Part shown: piece by piece, positions 43,271 through 51,788 of the stretch | How positions within the stretch are numbered: the stretch's first letter is position 1 | Layout of the letters: each line of letters opens with the position of its first letter | Assembly: GCA_045123995.1 (NCBI GenBank) | Contig: JBGVKY010000022.1 | Coordinates: 36,827-100,826 of the forward strand | Reading direction: 5' to 3' | From: HGM11501 sp045123995 | Lineage (GTDB): Bacteria; Bacillota; Clostridia; CAKSNL01; HGM11501 | DNA: 64,000 nucleotides | Made by a program: the position numbers and the translations under genes | Notes under the pieces: model-generated | What the model was told of the DNA's origin: nothing | Databases searched by the model: none | What the model saw: the letters and a program-made list of their open reading frames with translations, nothing else

Positions 43271-43405
43271 GTGCTTAGAACATACCAGCCCAACAAATTA
43301 AAGAGAAAGAAAGTACACGGATTCAGAAGCAGAATGAGCACTAAAAACGGTCGTAAAGTTCTTGCAAGAAGAAGAAGAGAAGGTAGAAGAGTACTTTCTG
43401 CTTAA
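43271..43405 (+). CDS. rpmH: 50S ribosomal protein L34
   Basis: The 44-aa protein (MLRTYQPNKLKRKKVHGF, then RMSTKNGRKVLARRRREGRRVLSA) is a typical very basic L34. It uses a GTG start behind GGAGGTG. Its stop codon lies inside the left terminal repeat of the MITE-like element at 43401, which separates it from rnpA by an unusually long 293 nt. Confidence 0.97.
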   Translation: MLRTYQPNKLKRKKVHGFRSRMSTKNGRKVLARRRREGRRVLSA

Positions 43406-43680
43406 GCAGATGTGTTAGTATCCAAACTCCGCCTAAAACCTTAAAAAACACGTTTTTTCTGCGTTGTCGAGTTTGAAAGGCGTCAGCCTGTCTGCGCCCT
43501 TCCGCCTTGAAAAACCATTTTTTTAATAGTTTTAGGTCAAAAAGATTTTTTGTCTGGATTTTTTCAGGCAATGCGAGGCAAAAACGGAGCTAATACTGAC
43601 GTATTTGCGAGTATTTTAACAAAGCAGGGGCAAAAAAATCCGCCAAAAAACGGGTTAGGATATTAACGCATCTGCTTAGG
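43401..43680. mobile_element. MITE-like element with 27-bp terminal inverted repeats
   Basis: The left end (43401-43427) and the reverse complement of the right end (43654-43680) match at 23 of 27 positions, both containing AAGCAGATG. The 280-bp interior has no supported ORF and several internal inverted stretches. It fills almost the whole rpmH-rnpA gap, which is usually short. No transposase is present, so it would be non-autonomous. I could not test for other copies. Confidence 0.65.
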
Positions 43681-43698
43681 AAAGAAGTAAGGCTTTTG

Positions 43699-44028
43699 AT
43701 GAAACATACGTTGTCACTTAAAAATAATAAGATTTTTTCAATGCTTTATAAAAAAGGTGACTGTCTCGTATCGGAATCTCTTATTATGTATTACCGTAAA
43801 AATAACTTGGATTATTGCCGTATGGGAATAACCGTAAGTAAAAAAGTAGGTAAAGCTGTTAAGAGAAACAGAGCAAAAAGACTTATAAGAGAAAGCTACA
43901 GATTCTTTGAAAAATACACCTCGGGTTATGATATTGTTTTCGTTGCAAGATCAAAAACGCCCGAGGTAGGATTTTTTGAAGTAAAAAAAGATATGGACAG
44001 GCTTTTTAATAAAAGCAAACTGGTTTGA
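43699..44028 (+). CDS. rnpA: Ribonuclease P protein component
   Basis: The 109-aa protein opens with KHTLSLKNNKIFSMLYKKG and carries the RNR motif segment GKAVKRNRAKRLIRESYR near residues 50-67. With the RNase P RNA it matures tRNA 5' ends. The ATG at 43699 follows GGAAAGAAGTAAGG; that site lies at the very edge of the MITE-like element, so the insertion may affect its expression. Confidence 0.96.
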   Translation: MKHTLSLKNNKIFSMLYKKGDCLVSESLIMYYRKNNLDYCRMGITVSKKVGKAVKRNRAKRLIRESYRFFEKYTSGYDIVFVARSKTPEVGFFEVKKDMDRLFNKSKLV

Positions 44029-44047
44029 AAAAAGGAAGGCGGATTTT

Positions 44048-44257
44048 TTGAAAAGAATTTTTCTTATTTTTATCAGACTTTACAGAAAAAGGATTTCTCC
44101 GTTATTTCCGCCTAAATGCCGATTTTATCCTACCTGTTCGGCGTATGCATATGAAGCCATAGAAAAGTACGGCTCTCTTAAGGGCGGCCTCCTGGCCGTT
44201 AAAAGAATTCTGAAATGTCACCCTTTTAATAAGGGAGGTTACGACCCGGTGCCGTAA
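44048..44257 (+). CDS. yidD: Membrane protein insertion efficiency factor YidD
   Basis: The 69-aa protein starts KRIFLIFIRLYRKRISP and has the family motifs CRFYPTCSAYAYEAIEKYG and KCHPFNKGGYDPVP. It is associated with the membrane and helps YidC. The start codon is TTG at 44048; the preceding AAGGAAGGCGGA serves as binding site. It lies 19 nt after rnpA. Confidence 0.95.
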   Translation: MKRIFLIFIRLYRKRISPLFPPKCRFYPTCSAYAYEAIEKYGSLKGGLLAVKRILKCHPFNKGGYDPVP

Positions 44258-44283
44258 TCTCGCCGTCTTTGTTTTTTTGAGGA

Positions 44284-45204
44284 GTGATTAAAATAATTAA
44301 CTTTTTCGCAAATATTTTAAGCTTAATCATAAATCCCATCTATGAATTTGTGGGAAATTACGGTGTTGCTGTAATTTTATTTACTTTGATTGTAAAGATT
44401 ATTTTGGTTCCGCTTGGAATAAAGCAGCAGAAAACAACCGTTAAAACAAAACAGGTTAAGCCGGAGCTTGATAAAATTCAGGCTAAATATAAAAATGACA
44501 AACAAAAGCTTAATGAAGAAACCATGAAGCTTTATCAGAAATATGATATAAACCCCATGGGTGGATGCTTGCCTTTGCTGGTTCAGTTTCCCATCCTTAT
44601 CGGTTTATACAGAGTAATTCAGTTCCCTATAAGATGGGTACTCCGAGAACCCAATTTCATTGACAATTTCAAGAAATTGAATATGCCCCTGGAAAAAGTA
44701 AAGGAAATTGTATACGGACTTTACGAATCTAAAGGCCTTGAAGCTGTCAATCTTGAAGGATTTACCAATATTGACGGAGTTATAGAAAAGGTTCTGGAAA
44801 AAGGAAGCAGAATTACCGAAATTGATTTAGCTTCTGCTTTTGATTTGATTAACTTTAATCTTTTAGGACTTGATTTGTCTCTTACACCCAGCATTTCAAA
44901 GATAAGCCTTTTATGGATAATTCCCATTTTGGCAACAGGTTCGGCATTTTTCTCAAACTGGGTTACTTCAAAAATAAATCCCATGAATCCGGAGCAGGCT
45001 CAGCAGATGAAGACAATGAATATGATGATGCCTTTGATGACAGCGTTTTTCACTTTCACTCTTCCGGCAGGAATAGGTCTTTACTGGTTTATAAGCACAA
45101 TTTTCTCAATTTTACAGATGGTGCTTTTAACAAAGTATTTCGAAAAGAAATATTCAGGCTCTGTTATTGAAGCAAAAGTGAAAAAGGGGAAAGGAAATAA
45201 ATAA
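44284..45204 (+). CDS. yidC: Membrane protein insertase YidC/Oxa1
   Basis: This protein of about 306 aa has five hydrophobic segments: an N-terminal helix, GNYGVAVILFTLIVKIILVPLG with the conserved positive residue, PMGGCLPLLVQFPILIGLYRVI, LLWIIPILATGSAFFSNW and MMPLMTAFFTFTLPAGIGLYWF. It lacks the lipoprotein Cys seen in SpoIIIJ. Start is uncertain. GTG at 44284 overlaps the GAGGAG site, and no ATG follows nearby; ATA (44293) or ATT (44296) codons would be better spaced. Confidence 0.92.
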   Translation: MIKIINFFANILSLIINPIYEFVGNYGVAVILFTLIVKIILVPLGIKQQKTTVKTKQVKPELDKIQAKYKNDKQKLNEETMKLYQKYDINPMGGCLPLLVQFPILIGLYRVIQFPIRWVLREPNFIDNFKKLNMPLEKVKEIVYGLYESKGLEAVNLEGFTNIDGVIEKVLEKGSRITEIDLASAFDLINFNLLGLDLSLTPSISKISLLWIIPILATGSAFFSNWVTSKINPMNPEQAQQMKTMNMMMPLMTAFFTFTLPAGIGLYWFISTIFSILQMVLLTKYFEKKYSGSVIEAKVKKGKGNK

Positions 45205-45851
45205 TGAAATTTGTAGAAGTAAAAGCAAAAACTGTTGACGAAGCAGTTTCAAAGGCTCTTTTGGAGCTTAATACAACAAAAGAAAACGTTGAAATAGAAA
45301 TTCTTGAAGAACAGAAGGGTATTTTCGGTATTCTGGGAAGCAAGGAAGTAAAAGTGAGAGTAACTCTTTTAAAAGAGGACGAAACAGGCGTAGTTACGGA
45401 CTTTCTTACAAACGTAACTTCCAAAATGGGAATGGACGTTACATTTAAGACGGATTATAATGACGAAGACAAAAAGATGAACGTGGAAATAAAGGGAGAA
45501 GGTCTTGGTCTTTTAATAGGAAGAAGAGGAGAAACCTTAGACGCTCTTCAGTATCTTACAAACATCATCATAAACAAAAACACCGACGATTATATCAAAG
45601 TTACAATAGATGCTGAAAATTACAGAGAGAGAAGAGAAGACGCTTTGGAAACCTTGGCAAAGAGAACAGCAGCCAAGGCAGTAAAATACAGGAAGAACAT
45701 GGTTATAGAGCCTAAAAATCCTTATGAGAGAAGAATAATTCATGAAGCTTTGCAGGATTATGACGGCGTAACCACTTATTCCATCGGAGAAGAACCTAAC
45801 AGAAAAGTTGTTGTAGCCTATAAGGGTATGGCAGGTACTTACAGAGAATAA
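45204..45851 (+). CDS. jag: RNA-binding protein Jag/KhpB
   Basis: The 215-aa protein has an N-terminal Jag domain (EVKAKTVDEAVSKALLELN, GILGSKEVKVRV), a KH domain (GLLIGRRGETLDALQYL near residue 105) and an R3H domain (NPYERRIIHEALQDYDGVTTYSIGEEPNRKVVV). It is a small-RNA/mRNA binding partner of KhpA in Gram-positives. Its ATG overlaps the yidC stop by one base. Confidence 0.95.
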   Translation: MKFVEVKAKTVDEAVSKALLELNTTKENVEIEILEEQKGIFGILGSKEVKVRVTLLKEDETGVVTDFLTNVTSKMGMDVTFKTDYNDEDKKMNVEIKGEGLGLLIGRRGETLDALQYLTNIIINKNTDDYIKVTIDAENYRERREDALETLAKRTAAKAVKYRKNMVIEPKNPYERRIIHEALQDYDGVTTYSIGEEPNRKVVVAYKGMAGTYRE

Positions 45852-45856
45852 GAGAT

Positions 45857-45887
45857 AAAAGGTTGTCTTTGGCAACCTTTTATTTTT
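45857..45887 (+). terminator. Terminator of the rpmH-jag unit
   Basis: AAAAGGTTG and CAACCTTTT stem with TATTTTT following. Confidence 0.85.
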
Positions 45888-45902
45888 GAAAGGAAGACTT
45901 TT

Positions 45903-47249
45903 ATGTCCACTACAATAGCGGGGATAAGCACCGCTTTGCAAAAAGGCGGCATTGCCGTAATAAGAATAAGCGGAGACGATGCTTTTTTAATTGCAGATAA
46001 GGTTTTTAAAGGAAAAACAAAGCTGGCTGATTCTGAAAGCCACAGGATTCATTACGGAAAGGTTTATGACGGAGAAAAAATAATTGACGAATGTCTCTGC
46101 TCGGTATTCAAAGGCCCTAAAAGCTATACAGCAGAGGATGTGGTTGAAATAAACGTTCACGGCGGTATAATTTCAGCAAGAAGAACCTTGGAAGCCGTAT
46201 TAAAGGCAGGAGCTGTAAGTGCCAAAGCGGGAGAATTTACCATGAGGGCATTCTTAAACGGCAGAATTGATTTATCAAAGGCTGAAGCAGTATCTGATAT
46301 AATTGACTCAAAGACGGATTTATCCAGAAGCGCTGCAGTAAACCAGCTTTCTGGAAAGCTTTCTTCTGCCATAAACAGTATAAGAGAGAAGCTTATTGAA
46401 ATAATGGGCTATATCTCGGTTTCTACGGATTTTCCGGACGAAGATGCGGATAGTTTATCCGGCATAAGCGTTCTTTCGGAGCTTTCAGAACTCAAGAAGA
46501 AAACCAAAGAACTTCTTCTTAATGCGGACAAGGGAATCATTCTGAGAGAAGGTGCCGTCTGTGCAATTTGCGGAAAGCCCAATGTGGGAAAAAGCTCACT
46601 CCTTAACGAGCTTTCGGGAGAAGAAAAGGCAATAGTTACTTCCATCCCCGGAACAACCAGGGACATCATAGAGGAATATGTAAACATAAGGGATATTCCC
46701 TTAAAAATAGCAGATACAGCAGGAATAAGAGAAAATGCAGATGAGGTTGAGAAAATCGGAGTAAAAAAGGCGCTGGAGTATGTAAAAAAGGCAGATTTGT
46801 GCCTGTTTTTAACAGATAACAGCAGAGAATTTACCGAAAACGACAGAGAAATTCTTGAAACAATTAAAGAAAAGCCTCACATTGTGGTGGTAAATAAGGC
46901 AGATAAAGAAAAAAAGTGTATTCTACCGGAAAAAACAGATGGAATCTACATTTCCGTAAAGGAAAAAAAGGGAATAGAGGAACTTAAGGATTTAATTTAC
47001 GAAAAGGTCATGGGAAAGGATTTTTCTGAAAACTCCGTTATGATAACCAATGAAAGACATAAAGAGGCGGTTATTTTGGCTGATATGGAGATAGAAAAGG
47101 CAATCAGCACCATAGAAAGCGGATTAAGTGAGGATATGGCTTATATAAATTTGGAAAGTGCAGCATCTCATTTAGGGGAAATTACGGGAATGACCGTTTC
47201 AGATGAAGTTATAAATCAGGTATTTTCAAAGTTCTGTATAGGAAAGTAA
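45903..47249 (+). CDS. mnmE: tRNA modification GTPase MnmE
   Basis: The 448-aa protein opens with TTIAGISTALQKGGIAVIRISG and has the formyl-THF-binding half. The G domain shows GKPNVGKSSLLN near residue 224, GTTRD and NKAD. The C-terminus is CIGK with the catalytic Cys. With MnmG it makes cmnm5U34 in tRNAs. It starts right after the jag terminator with GAAAGGAAG; no separate promoter was located. Confidence 0.98.
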   Translation: MSTTIAGISTALQKGGIAVIRISGDDAFLIADKVFKGKTKLADSESHRIHYGKVYDGEKIIDECLCSVFKGPKSYTAEDVVEINVHGGIISARRTLEAVLKAGAVSAKAGEFTMRAFLNGRIDLSKAEAVSDIIDSKTDLSRSAAVNQLSGKLSSAINSIREKLIEIMGYISVSTDFPDEDADSLSGISVLSELSELKKKTKELLLNADKGIILREGAVCAICGKPNVGKSSLLNELSGEEKAIVTSIPGTTRDIIEEYVNIRDIPLKIADTAGIRENADEVEKIGVKKALEYVKKADLCLFLTDNSREFTENDREILETIKEKPHIVVVNKADKEKKCILPEKTDGIYISVKEKKGIEELKDLIYEKVMGKDFSENSVMITNERHKEAVILADMEIEKAISTIESGLSEDMAYINLESAASHLGEITGMTVSDEVINQVFSKFCIGK

Positions 47250-47258
47250 GGGTTAATT

Positions 47259-49136
47259 ATGGAATATTTCAACGCCGGAAAATATGATGTAGCAGTAATA
47301 GGAGCAGGCCATGCAGGCTGCGAGGCAGCCCTGGCAGCAGCCAGAATGGGAATGAAAGTGGTTATTTTTTCCGTAAATCTGGATGCTGTGGCAAACATGC
47401 CCTGTAATCCCCATATAGGGGGAACGGCAAAGGGCCATCTGGTAAGGGAAATCGATGCCCTGGGCGGAGAAATGGGTAAGGCAGCGGATGAAACCTATAT
47501 CCAGATTAAAATGCTTAATCTGGGAAAAGGCCCTGCGGTTCATTCTCTTCGTGCCCAGATTGACAGAATGCGTTACCGTGAAAGAATGAAGCACACCTTA
47601 GAACTCCAGGAAAATCTGGAGCTTAAGCAGGCGGAGGTTACTCATATAGACTTTGAAGGAAACAAAGTTGTGGGAATAAGAACAAATATGGGAGCTTTTT
47701 ACGAGGTTAAAACCTGCATTATATCAACGGGTACATATCTTAAGGGGAAAATAGTTATAGGAGAGCTTCAGTACGAGGGCGGACCTGACGGAATGATGCC
47801 TGCAAATACATTATCAGAGTGTCTTTTGGAAAAAGGAATACGTCTTATGAGATTTAAAACAGGAACTCCCGCAAGAATCAACAGAAGAAGTGTTGATTTT
47901 TCGCTTATGGAGCTTCAGGAGGAAAAAGATCCCCCCCTTCCCTTTTCTTTTGAAACAAAAAATCCCAGAAGAAGCGAGATAGAGTGCTATCTCACTTATA
48001 CAAATCCCGATACTCATAAAATAATTATGGATAATATAGACCGAGCGCCTCTTTTCAATCATTCCATAAAGGGAACAGGGCCCAGATACTGTCCGTCCAT
48101 AGAAGATAAAGTTGTTCGCTTTGCTCACAAGGAGCGTCATCAGATTTTTGTGGAGCCTATGGGCTTGAACACAGAGGAATTATACATTCAAGGCATGTCA
48201 TCAAGCCTTCCCGAAGAGGTTCAGCTTAAGATGTACAGGTCAATTAAAGGCCTTGAAAATGCAGAGCTTCAGCGAAATGCCTACGCCATCGAGTATGACT
48301 GCCTTGACCCCACACAGCTCAAAGCTACGTTGGAATTTAAGGAGATAGAAGGTCTTTTTGGTGCAGGACAGTTTAACGGAAGCTCCGGCTATGAAGAGGC
48401 GGCAGCCCAGGGTCTTATTGCAGGCATAAATGCAGCTCTTAAAATAAAGGGAAAAGAGCCCTTTACTCTGGACCGATCCGAGGCATATATAGGAGTTTTA
48501 ATTGACGATTTAACCATAAAAGGAACAAACGAGCCTTACAGAATGTTGACTTCCCGTGCAGAATACAGGCTTTTGCTCCGCCAGGATAATGCAGATATCC
48601 GTCTTACAAAAAAAGGACATGAGCTTGGACTTATTTCCGATGAAAGATATGAAGAATTCTTGAAAAAGCAGGAACTTGTAAATGCCGAGATAGAAAGAGT
48701 TGAGCATCTTAATATGCCCCCATCCAAAGAAGTAAACGCTCTTTTGGAAAAGTACGAAAGTACCCCAATAACTACGGGATTTAAGTTGGGAGAGCTTATC
48801 CGCCGTCCTGAGCTAGACTATTTCAAGTTAGAAGAGGTGGATAAAGAAAGGCCGCTTCTTCCCTATGATGTGGCAGAAGAAGTAAATATCTCGGTAAAAT
48901 ACGAGGGATATATAAAAATGCAGATAGAACAGGTGAAAGCCTTCAAGAAGCTGGAGGTAAAGAAAATTCCCGAAGGAATTGACTTTATGGAAATAAAAGG
49001 TCTCAAAAAAGAGGCGGCAGAAAAACTTTCCAAGGCGAGACCTGAAAATATAGGTCAGGTGTCCCGAATTTCCGGGGTTTCTCCTGCAGATATAACGGTT
49101 TTGCTTATTTATATTGACCAGATGAAAAGGGGTTGA
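47259..49136 (+). CDS. mnmG: tRNA uridine-5-carboxymethylaminomethyl synthase MnmG
   Basis: The 625-aa FAD protein has the VIGAGHAGCEAALAAARMG motif near residue 15, NPHIGGTAKGHLVREIDALGG and the family signature GPRYCPSIEDKVVRF. GLFGAGQFNGSSGYEEAAAQG and TSRAEYRLLLRQDNAD follow further on. It is MnmE's partner, encoded 9 nt downstream of it. Confidence 0.98.
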   Translation: MEYFNAGKYDVAVIGAGHAGCEAALAAARMGMKVVIFSVNLDAVANMPCNPHIGGTAKGHLVREIDALGGEMGKAADETYIQIKMLNLGKGPAVHSLRAQIDRMRYRERMKHTLELQENLELKQAEVTHIDFEGNKVVGIRTNMGAFYEVKTCIISTGTYLKGKIVIGELQYEGGPDGMMPANTLSECLLEKGIRLMRFKTGTPARINRRSVDFSLMELQEEKDPPLPFSFETKNPRRSEIECYLTYTNPDTHKIIMDNIDRAPLFNHSIKGTGPRYCPSIEDKVVRFAHKERHQIFVEPMGLNTEELYIQGMSSSLPEEVQLKMYRSIKGLENAELQRNAYAIEYDCLDPTQLKATLEFKEIEGLFGAGQFNGSSGYEEAAAQGLIAGINAALKIKGKEPFTLDRSEAYIGVLIDDLTIKGTNEPYRMLTSRAEYRLLLRQDNADIRLTKKGHELGLISDERYEEFLKKQELVNAEIERVEHLNMPPSKEVNALLEKYESTPITTGFKLGELIRRPELDYFKLEEVDKERPLLPYDVAEEVNISVKYEGYIKMQIEQVKAFKKLEVKKIPEGIDFMEIKGLKKEAAEKLSKARPENIGQVSRISGVSPADITVLLIYIDQMKRG

Positions 49137-49843
49137 TTGGGATTTTGATAGAAAAGGCAGAAAAAATGGGGATTTCACTTACTCCCGATTCGGAAAGTCT
49201 TTTTTCTGAATATACAGACCTCCTTTTGAAATATAACGAAGTCATGAATCTCACGGCTATAACCGATAGAGAAGATATTGTAGTGAAGCATTATTTGGAT
49301 TCCTTGTCGCCCCTTGTTTATTCCCTTATAGATGATGGGAAAAGCGTGGTTGACGTGGGAACAGGTGCAGGGTTTCCGGGACTTCCCTTAAAAATAGGAA
49401 AAAGGGACATTTCCCTGACTTTGATTGACTCTCTAAATAAGAGGGTGGAGTTCTTGAAAACCGTGGTTTCTAATCTTTCTTTAGAAGAAGTGACCGTAAT
49501 TCACGGCAGAGCCGAGGAAAAAGGGCACGATGCCACTTTAAGAGAGCAGTTTGATTATGCGGTATCAAGAGCTGTTGCTCCTCTTTCGGTGCTGGCAGAA
49601 TACTGCCTGCCCTTTGTAAAGGTTGGCGGAAGCTTTCTGGCATTAAAAGGTCCTTCTCCGGAAGAAGAAATAAAAGAAGGAGAAAAGGCCATTGAAACCC
49701 TTGGAGGAAAACTTGAAGAAATTTACACTGTAAATCTTCCCGGGGATATTACCCACAGCATAGTTTTTATAAAAAAGATTAGTCACACTCCCCCATCTTT
49801 TCCCAGAAAACCGGGAAAACCGTCAAAAACCCCTATAAAATAA
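49133..49843 (+). CDS. rsmG: 16S rRNA (guanine-N7)-methyltransferase RsmG
   Basis: The 236-aa protein methylates G527 of 16S rRNA. It has LLKYNEVMNLTAITDREDIVVKHYLDSL, the SAM site VDVGTGAGFPGLPLKI near residue 68, and SRAVAPLSVLAEYCLP. The TTG at 49133 overlaps the mnmG stop; a TTG at 49145 is better spaced from AAAAGGGG. The C-terminus ends in a basic, proline-rich tail. Confidence 0.95.
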   Translation: MIGILIEKAEKMGISLTPDSESLFSEYTDLLLKYNEVMNLTAITDREDIVVKHYLDSLSPLVYSLIDDGKSVVDVGTGAGFPGLPLKIGKRDISLTLIDSLNKRVEFLKTVVSNLSLEEVTVIHGRAEEKGHDATLREQFDYAVSRAVAPLSVLAEYCLPFVKVGGSFLALKGPSPEEEIKEGEKAIETLGGKLEEIYTVNLPGDITHSIVFIKKISHTPPSFPRKPGKPSKTPIK

Positions 49844-49877
49844 GGGAAATATGAAGTTTTTTGGCGAGCGAATTTGA

Positions 49878-49906
49878 TTTACAATAAAACCCCTTTCTGT
49901 TATAAT
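49878..49906 (+). promoter_or_regulatory. Promoter of noc overlapping the rsmG terminator
   Basis: TTTACA (49878-49883), a 17-nt spacer and TATAAT (49901-49906). The spacer is the left arm of the terminator stem and the -10 lies in its loop. Confidence 0.6.
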
Positions 49907-49927
49907 TTTAGCAGAAAGGGGTTTTTG
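49885..49927 (+). terminator. Terminator of rsmG, with the noc promoter inside it
   Basis: AAAACCCCTTTCTG and CAGAAAGGGGTTTT form a 14-bp stem with a T tail. Confidence 0.85.
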
Positions 49928-49957
49928 TATAGAAAAATCTCCGGAAAGGAATTTTTT

Positions 49958-50773
49958 ATGATAAGCTCTGTTTTTACTGAAGAAACCGCTAAAAAGGTAA
50001 TTGAAATACCGCTGGGAAGAATAGATGTAAATCCCAACCAACCCAGAAGATTCTTTGACATCGAAGCCTTGGCTGAGCTTGCCCGCTCCATTGATGAATA
50101 TGGGGTTATTCAGCCTATAACAGTAAAGAAAAAAACGGACGGCAGATATCTGATAATTGCGGGAGAAAGGCGCTATCGTGCAAGCTGCATGGCCAAAAAA
50201 AGGACAATCCCCTCCATAGTTGCAGATATGACAGAAGAAAAGAGCGCTGCTGTAGCTCTTCTGGAGAATTTGCAGAGAAAGGATCTGACCTTTTTCGAGG
50301 AGGCAGAGGGATATTCGAGGCTTATGTCGGAATACAGTATGACTCAGGAGGAGCTTTCTGAAAAACTGGGGAAAAGCCAGAGCGCCATTGCCAACAAGCT
50401 CAGACTCTTGAAAATAGAAGACGATTTGAAACAGCGGATTTTTGAAGAAGGGCTTACGGAGCGACACGCCAGAGCTCTGCTTAAACTTGGGACCAGAGAA
50501 AAAAGAGAAAAGGCCATTAAAATAATAGCGGAAAACAAGCTCAATGTAGCAAAAACAGAACGCTTGGTTGAAAAAATGAGTAATACTGAGCAGGAAAACG
50601 CCCGGTTCAATTCCTTTAAGGCGACTTTGTCTGAAAGAGCCAAAAGGCAGAGGGTTTTCTGCAGCACCATAAATAAAGCTATAAAACTTATAAACAAATC
50701 CGGAATAGAAACAAAAATTGAACAGACCGAGGACGAATGGGGATATAAATATATAATAGCAATCCCCAAATGA
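49958..50773 (+). CDS. noc: ParB-family nucleoid occlusion protein Noc-like
   Basis: This 271-aa ParB paralogue has IPLGRIDVNPNQPRRFFD, the CTP-binding segment IIAGERRYRASC, ALLENLQRKDLTFFEEAEGY and the helix-turn-helix TQEELSEKLGKSQSAIANKLRLL near residue 130. Its place just after rsmG and before parA-parB is where B. subtilis noc lies, so I assign Noc rather than a second Spo0J. It lacks a clear N-terminal amphipathic helix of B. subtilis type. The ATG at 49958 has GGAAAGGA; the frame upstream runs through the terminator. Confidence 0.85.
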   Translation: MISSVFTEETAKKVIEIPLGRIDVNPNQPRRFFDIEALAELARSIDEYGVIQPITVKKKTDGRYLIIAGERRYRASCMAKKRTIPSIVADMTEEKSAAVALLENLQRKDLTFFEEAEGYSRLMSEYSMTQEELSEKLGKSQSAIANKLRLLKIEDDLKQRIFEEGLTERHARALLKLGTREKREKAIKIIAENKLNVAKTERLVEKMSNTEQENARFNSFKATLSERAKRQRVFCSTINKAIKLINKSGIETKIEQTEDEWGYKYIIAIPK

Positions 50774-50826
50774 GTCCATTAAATATAGCCCGCCAAATCC
50801 ATTTTTATACCGGTTGGGAGCTGGTG

Positions 50827-50842
50827 TGTTTCACGTGAAACA
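50827..50842. promoter_or_regulatory. parS site 1 (perfect palindrome)
   Basis: TGTTTCACGTGAAACA matches the bacterial parS consensus bound by ParB. It lies between noc and parA. Confidence 0.95.
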
Positions 50843-50862
50843 CTCCTGCTCCCCTTTTTGCA

Positions 50863-50896
50863 TTTCGCCAATGTTTCCCGTGAAACATTGGCGAAA
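50863..50896. promoter_or_regulatory. parS-like site 2 inside a 34-bp palindrome
   Basis: TGTTTCCCGTGAAACA (50872-50887) differs from parS at one position. It is extended on both sides by TTTCGCCAA/TTGGCGAAA. It ends 7 nt before the parA -35. Confidence 0.8.
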
Positions 50897-50903
50897 ATAC
50901 CGA

Positions 50904-50932
50904 TTGATTTTTACAAGAATGTGTGATATACT
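50904..50932 (+). promoter_or_regulatory. Promoter of parA-parB
   Basis: TTGATT, a 17-nt spacer and TATACT. The parS-like palindrome abuts the -35, so ParB or Noc binding could repress it. About 80 nt of leader precede parA. Confidence 0.65.
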
Positions 50933-51013
50933 GAATTTCAGGAAGTTTAAAGTTTATAAACCGTACATATTTATATATAATGAAAAGATTTTCTTAAAGA
51001 AAAGAGGGAAACT

Positions 51014-51778
51014 ATGGGAAAGGTAATTGCTCTCGCCAACCAGAAAGGCGGAGTTGGAAAAACCACCACGGCGGTGAACTTAAGTGCGGCCCTGGCAGAA
51101 GCCGGCAAAAAGGTGCTTTTAATTGACTCTGATGCCCAGGGAAACGCCACCAGCGGCCTTGGAGAAAAGTGCGGAAATGATGTAACGACTCTTTATGAGG
51201 TTATAATAGATGAAATCCCTATGAAAGAAGCGGTGATAGAGACAAAATATAAAAATTTGTCTCTTTGCCCCTCAAATGTGGAGCTTTCGGGAGCGGAAAT
51301 TGAACTGGTTGACGCCTCCGAGCGTGCATACAGGCTTAAAAATGCACTCTCCGTAGTAAAAGACGAGTATGATTTTATCTTAATCGACTGTCCCCCGTCT
51401 CTGGGACTGGTTACAATAAACGCCCTTTGTGCGGCAGATACCGTGCTTGTACCCATTCAGTGCGAATTTTATGCTCTTGAGGGCCTTGCGCTCCTTACGG
51501 GAACCGTAAAAAGAGTTAAAAAGAGCTTAAATCCGGAGTTGGATTTCGAGGGTGTTTTGCTTACAATGTTTAACGGAAGAGCCAATTTGTGCCTACAGGT
51601 GGCAGATGAAGTAAAGAAATTCTTCAAAGATAAGGTATATAAGACAGTAATTCCCAGAAACATACGTCTTTCCGAGGCTCCCGGCTTCGGTGAATCGGTG
51701 CTTTCTTACGATACACGCTCAAAAGGAGCAGAAAGCTACCGTGAATTGGCAAAAGAAGTTATAAAAAGAAACAGGTAG
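51014..51778 (+). CDS. parA: Chromosome partitioning ATPase ParA/Soj
   Basis: The 254-aa protein has the deviant Walker A NQKGGVGKTTTAVNLSAAL near residue 8, Walker A' LLIDSDAQGNATSG and Walker B ILIDCPPSLGLVT. It acts with ParB on origin segregation and DnaA control. GAGGGAAACT precedes the ATG. Confidence 0.97.
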   Translation: MGKVIALANQKGGVGKTTTAVNLSAALAEAGKKVLLIDSDAQGNATSGLGEKCGNDVTTLYEVIIDEIPMKEAVIETKYKNLSLCPSNVELSGAEIELVDASERAYRLKNALSVVKDEYDFILIDCPPSLGLVTINALCAADTVLVPIQCEFYALEGLALLTGTVKRVKKSLNPELDFEGVLLTMFNGRANLCLQVADEVKKFFKDKVYKTVIPRNIRLSEAPGFGESVLSYDTRSKGAESYRELAKEVIKRNR

Positions 51779-51788
51779 GGGGATTAAG

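Noticed and set aside
43341..43571. Minus-strand ORF of 76 aa across rpmH and the MITE-like region
   Set aside because: Overlaps rpmH antisense, no start signal, and the region is explained by an element with inverted repeats.
49823..50779. 318-aa minus-strand ORF opposite noc
   Set aside because: Exactly antisense to a well-supported ParB-family gene; low-complexity hydrophobic translation typical of a shadow.
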